Source: Arion vulgaris (lineage: Eukaryota > Mollusca > Gastropoda > Stylommatophora > Arionidae). Taken from it: DNA of 64,000 nt. Both the position numbers and the translations under genes were made by a program. Under the pieces are notes generated by a model. That model made no database searches and had not been told where the DNA came from. It saw only the letters and a program-made list of their open reading frames with translations. The stretch covers positions 52,661,407-52,725,406 of the forward strand of contig CM036762.1 of the NCBI GenBank assembly GCA_020796225.1, given 5' to 3'. This document shows positions 1-10,892 of this stretch, one piece after another (the stretch's first letter is position 1; every line of letters starts with the position of its first letter).

Positions 1-5
1 CAATA

Positions 6-208
6 TGAAGAGTGCACATCCAAATTTGGGATGTAAGAGATAAACCCCTGTACCTGACATCGAGATGTCGAAGAGGCGACAAGGAGGTTTTTAATGTGCA
101 CATGTCACTAAACGTCAAATCTGCGGTTTAGGGATGCACTCAAACAATGGCAACGTATGAACGACTTCTTGACAAAGCAAACTTATCACAAAAGAGTATG
201 TTAAAATA
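6..208 (+). mobile_element. S1 SINE, diverged copy at window edge
   Basis: Aligns by eye to the S1 consensus read from about 18 copies here: A-box-like start (cgcccgagtggttaccgg), then a block ending ccaaatttggggtgtaaag, a block with gtcgtaagaggcgac, a block with aaacgtgtagaagtc, and a GAA-repeat tail. The start resembles the A box of Ser/Leu tRNA genes; I see no clear B box. This copy has many small indels and is probably old. Confidence 0.7.
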
Positions 209-253
209 TAGTTGTGTATTTAACAACGAACGCTAATACATGAAAGGCAATTA

Positions 254-446
254 AAGATTGAGCATAAGAACGATTGTAGGGTGTACCAGTTATGCGCCTA
301 CAAGTAGCGCCAGCACATCTGATTTCTGCATGCTTTTATTTACTAGGTAGCTTACCTATGTCCTACATCAGTCGCTTCTTACGGCATACCTTGTAGTTGG
401 CAGTGGTACTATTCTTTGCTTCACTTGCGTGCCCCGGTACCAAGGA
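254..446 (-). mobile_element. S2 SINE, partial
   Basis: S2 shares the S1 skeleton (gtcgtaagaggcgac, gaaatcggatg, GAA tail) but differs between these blocks; its diagnostic strings are aagaatagtaccactg and gtaaataaaaagcg. This minus-strand copy lacks the tail half. Confidence 0.75.
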
Positions 447-461
447 CGATTATGTAGGGAT

Positions 462-657
462 CTTTTCTCGATCCAGAAACACTTGAGCTTTCAGCTCTTC
501 GGCTCAGTGCCATGGACATCGTAAGGCCTTGGTTCGGTGCCATGAACACCGTAAATCTGGAGAACCTGAAGCTTTTCTGCCTGCCCGCGGAATTGAACTG
601 CACTCAAAGGGGGCTTTTCACCCGTCGTCTAACGCGCTACGAATACGCTGGGCAGGC
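462..657 (-). mobile_element. S3 tRNA-headed SINE
   Basis: S3 starts with a tRNA-like head. The starting TGCCCAGC can pair with a later GCTGGCA like an acceptor stem, an A-box-like stretch lies around cgtagcgcgttgga, and a B box is seen as gggttcaattcc. The body repeats ggcaccgagccgaag and ends gcttctggatcgg plus an A-run. Eight copies occur in the window; the small open frames inside them are by-products. Confidence 0.8.
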
Positions 658-666
658 GAGCATGTA

Positions 667-775
667 GGGGATACTTTAAGGGTTTGACTCGAAAAAATAA
701 TTTTCTTTATTAATTAAGTTAGAGAATTATTTTATAATGGGCATAGTAGCTAAGAATGTAGATCTATTTTAATGT

Positions 776-819
<44 letters not shown>

Positions 820-1370
820 GATCCCTTAATTTAAAAACTTTCATGTTCCATAACGTCATCTTAAATATGTATTAAATCTAAATTACAAAAAAATATATTG
901 AGTAAAGTCAAATACATTTTCACTATGATGATTAATTTTAAACTTAAAATATGATTTTATTTTAAACTTGTTCAAAACAAAAAGTGTATATTTCACATGA
1001 AAATTAATTTTACATATTTACAAATTTATAATGATGTATAATTTCTATTACCTTTAGTATTAGTTAAATCGGATTTCGACACAACAAAATGGGAAAAAAT
1101 GATTTTGAGAAAGTTCAATTTTAACTTGGAATTTGAAAGAAAAATATAGAATTGAAAGTTTCTATTATGTTGTAATGCTAATACGCAAACAAAACATAAT
1201 TGTATGTGTAATCGATAGTACGAATGTTGTATTTTATAGAACTAAACACTTTGAAAAATCGATGTTTTTGACTAAAACTAAAATTTTCTAGAGAGCCTAA
1301 CCCCTTTAACAGAAGCAACAGCAGAATTCATGTGGAATTCTTGTACATCAGTCCAAGGGTGATAGGAGAG
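667..1370. other. AT-rich interval with CT microsatellite
   Basis: A (CT)n tract lies at about 774-819. The remainder is AT-rich with no reading frame, SINE block or LINE motif that I recognise. Confidence 0.6.
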
Positions 1371-1517
1371 AATATATATATATATATATATGAGATAAGA
1401 GTGTGTAGGCCATCAAACATGAAAAATAAGAATACAATCTATTCGGAGAATTCAAGTTATGAAGTAGTTTTTGAGGCAGTATTACTGTTCTGATGAAGAT
1501 CTTTATGTCGTTACATT

Positions 1518-1720
1518 GACCACCTGCCCAGCGTGTTCGCAGCACGTTAGACAACAGGTGACAAGCCCTCTGTGAGTGCGGGTTCAATTTCGCGGGCTGG
1601 CAGAAAAGCCACAGGTTATACAGATTTACAGTGTTCGTGGCCCGAACCGAACGTTACGATGTCCATGGCACCGAGCCGATGAGCTGAAAGCTCAAGTGCT
1701 TCTGGATCGGGGAAAAAAAC
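1518..1720 (+). mobile_element. S3 SINE with readable TSD
   Basis: Flanked by an 11-bp direct repeat gtcgttacatt at 1507-1517 and 1721-1731. Head and B box are recognisable and the tail is a short A-run after gcttctggatcgg. Confidence 0.88.
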
Positions 1721-1734
1721 GTCGTTACATTACA

Positions 1735-2221
1735 ATATATATACTTCGGTGTACATATGTCAGCATCATTCTAACTTATTAGAATGACAGAGAGTGTATG
1801 CATACTGTTCAACTTTAAATCAATCCATGTCAACTACTAGATTCCAAGACCTGGGATTGAGGATTGGAGTGGCCAGAAAAGAAAAGAATAACAGGTATAT
1901 GAGTAGGCTCATCAAACTAGTATGTTCAGTCGCTGGAGGCTGTTGGAGATATTGCGAAGGAGATCGGAGCACATATGGTCAAGTCCAGAGTATAATGGAG
2001 ATATTTGAATCTGAAACTGTCAAACAGGATCCGATATTTGGGCAGATGGGTTACTGGTAAGATTTTACAAACAGAATGTCCCACTTTGTAGTACCACAAC
2101 GAGTTATACTGTAGCATGGTGTCAGATCTGATTGGTAGTCTCAACGGCTTCAGAGATAAACTCTGTCACTGGAAACTAGTCTGACTTCTCCACAATCACG
2201 ATCTGAGTACGATTGAAAAGT
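1735..2221. other. unassigned repeat-derived stretch
   Basis: No gene is recognised. The segment 1930-2010 resembles 50665-50745 (both contain a ggagatcg...agcac string and gtccagag) and the tail of S5. The segment 1840-1920 resembles 44670-44800. So it is probably old interspersed repeat. Confidence 0.4.
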
Positions 2222-2229
2222 GTTACAAG

Positions 2230-2392
2230 CATGGTGGCTCGTCATTAGGGCCACTGAGGCCGGGTCCCACCAAAAATAATGTGTAACGAGTATTTACTAT
2301 TTTGTAAATTAAAACATAACAACCAAAAACCATGATTTTTCCGATAGTTTTTGTCTGGCCTCACCAACAAAAATTATTACGAGCCGCCACTG
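2230..2392 (+). mobile_element. M1 hAT-like MITE
   Basis: Short non-coding element whose ends are inverted copies of cagtggcggctcgt (left end mutated). It is flanked by gttacaag/gttacaaa, an 8-bp duplication with one mismatch. The 8-bp TSD and the cagtggcgg end are typical of hAT elements. Related copies lie at 7.1, 18.9, 34.0 and 35.8 kb. Confidence 0.8.
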
Positions 2393-2647
2393 GTTACAAA
2401 CAAAACACGTCAGCTTACAGAGACTATCTAAATACAGTTAACTGACTCCTACTCAAATTTTCTACTAATAAATAATAATTGTTTCTTGCTATTAATGCCA
2501 ATTGTTGTTAGTCATTTTATTATTGGTAGTTTCTTTGTCCCTTATTTACATGATCATTAACTGGCTTGCCACCACTTATCTACTCCCTCGACCGTGCAAT
2601 CAATTACTGACTGATCCATCAACAAATCACATGTTCACTAGTTAGAC

Positions 2648-2902
2648 GCATGCGTGGTGCCGGGGCCCGCTAGAAGCAAAGAATAGTACCACTGCGATCT
2701 ACAAGACATGTAGTAAGAGGCGACGCAGGTAGGGTCTAGGAAAGCTACCCTAGTAAATAAAAGCGTCGCAGAAATCGGATATGCTGGCCTACTTGTAGGC
2801 GTATAACTGGTACAACGTATAATCGCTCTTAGGCTCAGATCACACACAGAGTTGTTTAACAAGTGGTCGATATGGAGCGGTCGATGAAAAAGAAGACGAA
2901 GA
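2648..2902 (+). mobile_element. S2 SINE
   Basis: Near-complete copy from gcgtggtgccggggcc to the GAA-rich tail; lies inside copy 1 of the segmental duplication. Confidence 0.85.
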
Positions 2903-3007
2903 ACTAGTTAGAGACGAAAATTTCTTTACGACAGATCAATATTGAAAAAACGAAATACAATCAAAGATATTGTCTGTGGTTGTACATCAAGTAAAGTCAA
3001 CGACACA

Positions 3008-3466
3008 CATTTCTTCTTCTTTATTGTTCTCTTATCCTGTATTGCCTCACAGCGTCGTCAGGGCAAGAAAAGCTGTATAAAACGGGCTATTGTGTGCGAT
3101 TTACAAACAGTGTTTTTCGCCTCCTCTTTTATTTCTGAGATCCACCTTTTGCGTGTATGCCTTTTTGATTTGTATACATTGTATCGGAGTAACTTGTATC
3201 TTTGTTGTACACTGTCTGTTGGTAATCTGTTTATGGCCGAATCATTTAATTTGTTGTTTCTTGATGAAGTCTAGTACTGATGTTGTACCGACATTTTTTT
3301 TTACTTATGTCTTCATTTCTAAACCGGTCTCTTCTTGATACTCAAACACTCTGTGTAGACACTTCATCTCTGTCGTGACTAGTTTTCTTCCACCGTTTGA
3401 TGTCAGCGTCCAGGATTGGCACTGTTGGATTAGCATAATGTGGGGAGAAAGATTGCGTTGGACAAT
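3008..3466 (-). mobile_element. LD LINE 3' fragment
   Basis: The reverse complement matches the LD copy at 32.7-33.5 kb: the segment with caatctttctccccacatta, the agagataaca block and the terminal block around cctgacgctgtga. It has many indels and no coding potential. Confidence 0.65.
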
Positions 3467-3565
3467 GCTATTTTAGTGTTCATGGTGACATGATTGCATT
3501 TCAAAATTGGCACCATTTGTCCTATAACAAATTTCGATATTTTGACATAGAATTGCAATAAGATC

Positions 3566-4377
3566 ATTGTTGTCTCAACTAGACAACATGTTGTCTCCAA
3601 CTAGGCAACATGTGTTCCATAACATATGTTGCTCCAACTAGACAAGATGTTGTCTCCAACTAGACAATATGTTGTCTCCAACTAGACAATATGTTGTCTC
3701 CAACTAGACAATATGTTGTCTCCAACTAGGCAACATGTTGTCTCCAACTAGACAAGATGTTGTCTCCAACTAGACAACATGTTGTCTCCAACTAGGCAAC
3801 ATGTTGTCTCCAACTAGACAAGATGTTGTCTCCAACTAGACAATATGTTGTCTCCAACTAGGCAACATGTTGTTCCAACTAGACAACATGTTGTCTCCAA
3901 CTAGACAAATGGTGTTCTCAACTGGACAACATGTTGTCTCCAACTAGACAACATGTTGTCTCCAACTAGACAACATGTTGTCTCCAACTAGACAACATGT
4001 TGTCTCCAACTAGACAATATGTTGTCTCCAACTAGACAAGATGTTGTCTCCAACTAGACAATATGTTGTCTCCAACTAGACAATATGTTGTCTCCAACTA
4101 CTAGACAAGATGTTGTCTCCAACTAGACAAGATGTTGTCTCCAACAACTAGACAAGATGTTGTCTCCAACTACTAGACAAGATGTTGTCTCCAACTAGAC
4201 AAGATGTTGTATCCAACAACTAGACAAGATGTTGTCTCCAACTACTAGACAATATGTTGTCTCCAACTACTAGACAATATGTTGTCTCCAACTACTAGAC
4301 AAGATGTTGTCTCCAACTACTAGACAAGATGTTGTCTCCAACTACTAGACAACATGTTGTCTCCAACTACTAGACAA
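3566..4377. repeat. 22-bp minisatellite, array 1
   Basis: Roughly 35 units of about 22 bp, consensus ttgtctccaactagacaa plus (c/g)atg, with some units lengthened by an extra acta. Units with the C variant contain the perfect palindrome gacaacatgttgtc; the G variant can form an AGACAA/TTGTCT stem. Confidence 0.95.
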
Positions 4378-5456
4378 ATTTTCTACTACTAACAAATGTT
4401 TCTTCATAATGCAATTGTTTATTAGTCATTTTATTATGACTGGTATTTTCTTTTGTCCCTTATTTACATGTATCATTAAATGGTCTGCCACCACGATTTC
4501 TACTCTGACCATGTGCAATCAACTACTGACTGATCCATCATACAAATCATGTTGTCTCCAGTTAGACGCATGTGTTGCCTCCACTAGAAGATGGCAAAAT
4601 AGACCACTGTGCTCCACAAGACATGTCCATAAAGAGTGTCCACTCAGGTAGTGGTCTCAGACAGCTACCTAGTTAACTTAAAAAGTGTCAAAGAAATGAT
4701 ATGCCTTGAAATGTGTATAACTAGTACAAGTATAATCGCTCTAGGCTCTAGATCACATACAAGTTGTTTAACAACTCGTGTGTCGATATAGAGAACTGTT
4801 GCTGAAAAGAAGAAGAAGAACTAGTTAGAACTAGAAAGATTTGTCTCGACTAGATCAATATTGTAAATAACGAAATACAATCAAAGATATTGTCTGATGG
4901 TTGTACATCAAGTAAAGTCCAACGACAAATTTTTTTTCCACTACGTGTTTCTTATCCGTATTGTCTCACAAGCGTCGTAGCAAGAAAGCTGTATACAGAA
5001 ACGTATTGTGTCGCTTAGACAACATGTTTTCGCCTCTCATTTATTATCTGAGATCCACTTTGCTGTCGCCTTTTGAGTGTTGTTCCACTTGTATCGACAA
5101 TGTATCTTGTGGTCACTGCTGTTGGTAATCTGTAATGTGTCCGAATCATAATTGTTGTTTCTGATGAAAGTCTAGTCACTGATGTTGTACCCAACACTTT
5201 TTACAAGATGTTTCTCATTTCTAAACTGGTCTCTTCGATACTACAACACTATGTTGTTAACTACTAAAATCTCTGTCTGACTAGTTTCTCACCTATGAAC
5301 ATGGTCCAACATTAGGACATGATGTTGATTCAATCTGGAGAAAGATTGTGTTGGACAATACTATTAAGATGTTCTAATTAGACATGATTGTTTCAAAATT
5401 GGACAAATTTGTCCCTATAACAAATTTGATATTTCTGACATGAATTGTCAATAAGA
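4378..5456. repeat. tandem segmental duplication, copy 2 (degraded)
   Basis: Colinear with 2455-3560: gtcattttattat, cttatttacatg, actgactgatccatca, agttagacgcatg, aaatacaatcaaagatattg and others recur in order. At several places it differs from copy 1 by becoming more like the flanking 22-mer (for example aatcatgttgtctcc near 4545 and cttagacaacatgtt near 5015). The S2 and LD parts (about 4568-4822 and 4930-5440) are barely recognisable. Confidence 0.75.
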
Positions 5457-5458
5457 TT

Positions 5459-6480
5459 ATTGTTGTCTCCAACTAGACAAGATGTTGTCTCGAACTAAGA
5501 CAGATGTTGTCTCCAACTACTAGACAAATATTGTCTCCAACTAGACAATATGTTGTCTCCAACTAGACAAGATGTTGTCTCCAACTAGACAAGATGTTGT
5601 CTCCAACTAGACAAGATGTTGTCTCCAACTAGACAAGATGTTGTCTCCAACTAGACAAGATGTTGTCTCCAACTAGACAAGATGTTGTCTCCAACTAGAC
5701 AAGATGTTGTCTCCAACTAGACAAGATGTTGTCTCCAACTAGACAAGATGTTGTCTCCAACTAGACAAGATGTTGTCTCCAACTAGACAAGATGTTGTCT
5801 CCAACTAGACAAGATGTTGTCTCCAACTAGACAATATGTTGTCTCCAACTAGACAAGATGTTGTCTCCAACTAGACAAGATGTTGTCTCCAACTAGACAA
5901 GATGTTGTCTCCAACTAGACAACATGTTGTCTCCAACTAGACAAGATGTTGTCTCCAACTAGACAAGATGTTGTCTCCAACTACTAGACAAGATGTTGTC
6001 TCCAACTACTAGACAAGATGTTGTCTCCAACTAGACAAGATGTTGTCTCCAACTAGACAAGATGTTGTCTCCAACTAGACAAGATGTTGTCTCCAACTAG
6101 ACAAGATGTTGTCTCCAACTAGACAAGATGTTGTCTCCAACTAGACAAGATGTTGTCTCCAACTAGACAAGATGTTGTCTCCAACTAGACAAGATGTTGT
6201 CTCCAACTAGACAAGATGTTGTCTCCAACTAGACAAGATGTTGTCTCCAACTAGACAACATGTTTTCTCCAACTAGACAAGATGTTGTCTCCAACTAGAC
6301 AAGATGTTGTCTCCAACTAGACAAGATGTTGTCTCCAACTAAGACAAATGTTTTCTCCAACTAGACAAGATGTTGTCTCCAACTAGACAAGATGTTGTTT
6401 CCAACTAGACAAGATGTTGTCTCCAACTAGACAAGATGTTGTCTCCAACTAGACAAGATGTTGTCAAAAGCAAGATGTTG
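5459..6480. repeat. 22-bp minisatellite, array 2
   Basis: About 45 units of the same 22-mer as array 1, far more homogeneous: nearly all are the caagatg variant. This points to recent amplification. It ends in a broken unit at gtcaaaagcaagatgttg. Confidence 0.95.
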
Positions 6481-6510
6481 TTCAATCAGCCAGTAGTTGA
6501 TGTAGCACGA

Positions 6511-6710
6511 ACTTCTTCTTTTTCTTCTTCAAACGACCATATCAACCACTTTGTTAACCACTCTATGTGATTTCTATGTTATCTGAACCTAAGAGCGATT
6601 GTACGTTGTACCAGTTTTACGTCTACAGTAGGCTAGCACATCCGATTTCTGAGACGCTTTTTATTTACTAGGTAGCTTCCTAAGTCCCTACATCAGTCAC
6701 CTCTTACGAG
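6511..6710 (-). mobile_element. S2 SINE joined to S1b
   Basis: Minus-strand S2 running from the GAA-tail complement to the gtcacctcttacgag block. It lacks its own 5' head and abuts a plus-strand S1b in the conserved middle region. Confidence 0.8.
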
Positions 6711-7078
6711 GGTTATCTGGGCCCAAATTTGGGGTGTAAAGAATAGAACAACTATTACCTGCCACGCATGTCTAAGAGGCGACAAAGGAGACTTGGCTGA
6801 CATCGGTGCAGTGTCCTAAATGTGTAGAAGTCAACCTGCTGCCTTGCAGGACGGCTGGGACAGCCAAAGGCTAACGGAGAGCGAACCCAGTAAACGCTTG
6901 CTGAATCCGGACATATCGCCGAAGGATACGCACCAGACGGATATCGCCGAAGGATACGGTGAAGATGTGAGAAAAGACCCATCGATGTTAAGACAGCATG
7001 AATCAGATTTCCACATGAATGAATTAATGAGAGATCTGGTACATGGTCTTTAGGTGATCGCGAGAGCGAGAGAGAAAT
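6711..7078 (+). mobile_element. S1b SINE (S1 head, different 3' half)
   Basis: The first 120 bases are S1 (cccaaatttggggtgtaaag to gtgtagaagtc). The rest is unrelated to S1: it begins caacctgctgccttgcagg and ends ggtctttaggtgatcg plus a GA-rich tail. The same 3' half occurs at 27.9 and 30.4 kb, so this is a real subfamily and not a one-off junction. Confidence 0.75.
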
Positions 7079-7099
7079 AACAAACGTAGCCGTAGCAAA

Positions 7100-7179
7100 T
7101 TATTTTTTATTTAAAATGTTACACATTATTTTTTTAGTTGGACCCGGCACCACTGGCCCTTAATAACGATCCGCCACTG
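7100..7179 (-). mobile_element. M1 MITE, half copy
   Basis: Contains the acacattatt block, a ggacccggcaccactggccc block and the terminal gatccgccactg; the other end is missing. Confidence 0.7.
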
Positions 7180-7795
7180 ATTAAAATTAAAGCCGGAGAA
7201 GTAACATAGAGCTCCAGGGATGTATCATACGAGCACCATGGTGCCAGTTGGACAGTGCTAGTCTAGAGACTTCTTGTCTAGCACTTAACAAGCTGAGAAA
7301 TACTATACAGGAAGTCTGTATTCTGCCTAAACCAGACTGTGACATTCAAATGACCAACACTAATTTCACATTGTTAGTTGATGACGTGGTCAAAGAGGTA
7401 TGTTAAGTATCGTATCCCCTTCAACTCAACCAGGAGGTCACCATGCGTTTACGAGTGTTTAGTTGGGTATGTGCAACATTGTGTGTGCACATAGTCATAT
7501 TTATAATTACTGCATTGCCCTTTTGTGAAACGCCATACCTCGTACAGTCTAAATAAAACAATAATTGTCTCCGCTCAACGACCAAATAAAGGGCACAATT
7601 ACTTTGTCCATTACCAAAATAATGTTGTTAATCGCGGGGATTATATTATGTGCTTAGTAAATCAAAAGATATGCTTCATTGAAGGAGTAATCAGCCTTTG
7701 TTCTCAGTCATATTTCTTCAGCTATGATAATGTCATTGGTTGCGTTAGATTTGGTAACTAAACAGTGGACGTATTGGTAAAGGCAAGCGGCAGGC
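7180..7795. other. no recognisable feature
   Basis: Mixed-composition sequence with no supported exon, SINE or LINE. A 78-codon open frame near 7525-7761 has no visible motif and is not called. Confidence 0.5.
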
Positions 7796-7796
7796 T

Positions 7797-8022
7797 ACCA
7801 CATTCAGACACCAGTATGACGCAGACATACACCTTTATGACGCAGATATACACCAGGATGAGGCACATAGACACCACTCTGACGCGGACAGACACCAGTA
7901 TGACGCAGACAGACACCAGTATTACACAGACAGACATCGGTATGACCGAAGCTGGGACAGACACCAGTATGAGGCAGATAGACACCATATGCGACGATCG
8001 AGACAGACACACAGTATGCACC
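7797..8022. repeat. 18-bp minisatellite
   Basis: About a dozen diverged units around acaccagtatgacgcagac. The 18-bp period keeps both strands open, giving threonine/aspartate-rich peptides on plus and valine/cysteine-rich ones on minus. These open frames are taken as a consequence of the period. Confidence 0.85.
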
Positions 8023-8035
8023 AGTATTTTACAGA

Positions 8036-8175
8036 ACGCAGCCATCAACCACAGTAAACAAGTGGTCGATTTTTCTAGGCACCACTTATACGTTCAGTAG
8101 TTTGCCATTGCTTTCTGAACGGTGAGGTCTAATTTACCTTTTGTAAAATTCCCGAGACTAATTTGCTTCCAAACA
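8036..8175 (-). mobile_element. S6 SINE fragment
   Basis: Shares the gccatcaaccacagtaaac, ctaggcaccacttatac and tagtttgccatt blocks with copies at 20.2 kb (same strand) and 21.6 and 61.7 kb (opposite strand). S6 has a tRNA-like head, seen complete in the 21.6 kb copy. Confidence 0.75.
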
Positions 8176-8177
8176 TT

Positions 8178-8436
8178 CGCCCGAGTGATTACCGGGGCCT
8201 AAATTTGGGGTGTAAAGAATAGAATCACTGTTACCTGCCACGCATGTCGTAAAAGGCGACTAATGAGGTTTGGCTGAAATCGGATACACATGTCCTAAAC
8301 GTGTAGAATTCTATGCCTTTAGGGGTCTACCAAACCAATGTGCAACGTATACACGTTTTTGGCAAAGATCAAACTTATCACAAAGTGTGATTAAAATTGG
8401 TCGTAAAGAATAAACGCAAAGAAGAAGAAGAAGAAG
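8178..8436 (+). mobile_element. S1 SINE, full length
   Basis: Runs from cgcccgagtg to five GAA units. One of the complete copies used to read the consensus. Confidence 0.92.
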
Positions 8437-8573
8437 GGAGCTTCCAAACTTGCCCACCGTGTGGTTTGAATCATGTACGCTTTGGTTTGTGATCGAACTC
8501 ACTAGCCCTTGAGCTACAGACGCTCACACGTGTAATGATAATGTTTTCCAAAAATATATATATAATTGTAGAG

Positions 8574-8833
8574 ACAGAGAAAGAGAGAGATACAAGAAGA
8601 GAGAGAGAAGAGAGAGAGGAGAGAAAGAGAGAGAGAAAGAGAAGAGAAAGACAGAGAGAGAAAGAGACAAGAGAGAAGAAGAGAGAGAAAAGAGAGAGAA
8701 AGAGACAGACAGAGAGAGAAAGAGAAGAGGAGAGAGAGAAAGAGAGAGACAGGACTAGAGAGAGAAGAGAGAGAGAGAAAGAGACAGGACTGAGAGAGAG
8801 AAAGAGAGAGAGAAAGAGAAGATATATATCTGT

Positions 8834-8864
<31 letters not shown>

Positions 8865-8990
8865 AAGAGACAGAGAGAGAGAAAGAGAGAGAAAGAGAGA
8901 GAGAAAGAGAAGATATATCCGTAGAGAGAAAGAGAAGATATATCCGTAGAGAGAGAAAGAGAAGATATATCTGAGAGAGAAAGAGATCAA
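8574..8990. repeat. GA-rich polypurine tract
   Basis: About 415 bp of almost uninterrupted purine on the plus strand (gagagaaa units) with three embedded agatatatc(c/t)gtag motifs. The long open frames on both strands (Arg/Glu- and Ser/Leu-rich) are low-complexity artefacts. Confidence 0.95.
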
Positions 8991-9009
8991 AGAAATGAAA
9001 GATATATAA

Positions 9010-9303
9010 TAAAATAATAATATTAATTCCTCTCGTACCGTTATTCGTTACATAGGACTGCAATAATTTCTCCATATCGCTCCGTCCTGGGCAGCTTGCT
9101 GAATCTCTTCTATGGATTTTAGACCGATATTCCTTGCCTCTCTCAGCAAAGTTCGATTCAGGGTCTCCTTTATTTCTTGAACCCTTTGTCTCATTCAGTG
9201 CATGCTTTGATCATTTCTTCTCACGGTATATCCAACATATCTACATCTTCTCCCTCTTATAACAGCTGTTTCTAGTGGTCGACCAGACGTTTCTCTGATT
9301 TCA
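9010..9303 (-). mobile_element. LA LINE 3' end
   Basis: LA is a non-LTR element whose 3' end is ccgttatacgttacatagg next to an (AAT)n tail. This 5'-truncated copy starts in the tail at about 9010 and includes the part encoding the basic Arg-rich C-terminus. Confidence 0.85.
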
Positions 9304-9383
9304 AAGATATATATATATAAAATAGATAGACATATATATACATTCAATGCAAATCGCAAGAGATCGGATACTAGAGCTAAAAA

Positions 9384-9590
9384 GAGATCGGGTACTAGAG
9401 CTAAGGAAGACCAAGAAAAAGATGGATAGACAATATCAAGACAACACTACATAAACACGGATACAACACAACAAGGGCAACTCATCTGGCCCTAGAACGC
9501 AAATTAAAGCTCCCATCCCTACGCTTAACGACAAGAGTGGACAGCCAACTACATCTTCCACCTGGGAATAGACAATAGATAGCAAATTGC
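9384..9590 (+). mobile_element. LI LINE tail fragment
   Basis: Matches 53592-53790 over about 190 bases (ggatagacaatatcaagac, ctggccctagaacgcaaat). The plus frame reads GRPRKRWIDNI then TTLHKHG, the usual basic C-terminal motif of LINE reverse transcriptases. Confidence 0.7.
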
Positions 9591-9793
9591 AAGACATCAA
9601 AGCATATAACGAGAAGACTCTAAAGACGATCTCTAATTTCCCAGATATCATATCACAATGTGACAAGTCATCATTCAATAGCTTGTTCTGGTCAGGGTTC
9701 TCTGATCTCTCACAGACAAGATGCCGTGTGTTTCATTGCACCGGGTTTCTCTAAATGACTACACCACTGTCGGTAGAAATGCTGAAAGTGTTG

Positions 9794-9836
9794 CACAAAT
9801 CACGAACTCCGTAGCTCATGCAACAATGTTAAGGAT
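9794..9836 (-). mobile_element. S4 SINE remnant
   Basis: Only the gcacaaa-cgaactccgtagctc block is recognisable against S4 copies at 51.8 and 55.5 kb. Confidence 0.4.
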
Positions 9837-9839
9837 GTC

Positions 9840-10770
9840 ATGAAACAATTCTACATAATACTCGGTCCAGATTGGAACTCACAACTTTCAGGGATATTAG
9901 GAATAAAATCGTCAGAAATTTAACTTTGATTTCAGTCAGTTCTCTTCAAAAAACTCCTTTATTGTCAGTTCTGAGTTCCATCTTACTCTTACCGTACAAA
10001 CTAAAACTACAATTTTCTGTTCTTTATCAAACTCCGGAACCCAGAACTGATCAGAAAGAAAATTTCGTGGGGTCGTCCCTGCTGTGCAGAGGTCAAAGTG
10101 CATGTAAGATTGTAATAAAGATAGCAATGAAAGTCTCAAAAGGGTTTAGAAATTCACCTCCAAGACAAAGACTAACTGCACAGGCCACTTCCTGTGTTTT
10201 GGCCCAGTTACGCGCCAGAGGTTATGTTCCCTGAGCTCTATCCAACGGCTGATCGTGATGGTCATGTGGCTAGTGACGTCACTCCCGCTCTTTATGATGT
10301 GAAAATCGGAAAGTATATCCTGCACACGCTTCACCATGGTTACGTAAACTCTACATGAACTTTCCCTTGAACGTGGGAGGAGGGAGGAGGGGTGGGGGGA
10401 TGTAGTCATGTATGTAGCCAGTCAGACGTGGGACTGTTTCCTTATCCAATACCATCACCGTATAAGTTTCTATTTTTGATTCTATCTTGAAAATCTAACT
10501 CATTAATAACAGTACTTGCAACATTAGTATATTTGAGAGTGGAATATTTCATGTCAATAGAAAGTGGGGCCCCTCTTGTTAAGAATATCGTTTGTGTTTC
10601 TGATTATAGAATAAGTAGGACACAATAGAATCTAAGAGTAGCGGTTCTCAAGCTCTTTTAGTGACGGTACATGTTGATACTGACAAGTAACGAATGCCCT
10701 TACGTGGCAGAGTCTAATATTGGTGGATTGATTGATTAATATGACTATCATTTTTGCACTACAGTGAGCA
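9840..10770. other. no recognisable feature
   Basis: No exon-like frame with splice sites, repeat block or RNA gene is supported. A G-rich run (gggaggagggaggagggg) lies near 10377-10395. Confidence 0.5.
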
Positions 10771-10771
10771 A

Positions 10772-10892
10772 CATGTGTGCTCCGATCTCTTTCATACACA
10801 GGAAGATCTAAGAGGCAGTGCACAAACTCCGTAGCAGCAACGAAGGTTCCCTGATGTAATTTAGAAGTGAAAATATTTTTTATGACTTTTAA
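10772..10892 (-). mobile_element. S5 SINE, 3' part (split by S1)
   Basis: The reverse complement contains ctacggagtttgtgcactgc and gagatcggagcacacatg, as in S5 copies at 16.9 and 43.2 kb. It continues across the S1 insertion at 11139. Confidence 0.75.

Larger units (their letters stand above)
2455..3560. repeat. tandem segmental duplication, copy 1
   Basis: About 1.1 kb that recurs, diverged, at 4378-5456. Both copies run in the same order through a left unique part, an S2 SINE and a minus-strand LD LINE piece, and each is followed by the 22-bp minisatellite. Copy 1 keeps the more normal S2 and LD sequence. Confidence 0.8.

Noticed and set aside
2942..3338. Two overlapping plus-strand frames of 82-110 codons
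   Set aside because: They lie antisense to an LD LINE fragment inside the segmental duplication.
3566..6480. CRISPR-like regularly spaced repeats
   Set aside because: Units are contiguous 22-mers with no unique spacers and the context is eukaryotic; this is a minisatellite.
8514..9075. Ser/Leu-rich and Arg/Glu-rich open frames of over 100 codons
   Set aside because: Both strands of one GA/CT tract are open; low-complexity artefact.
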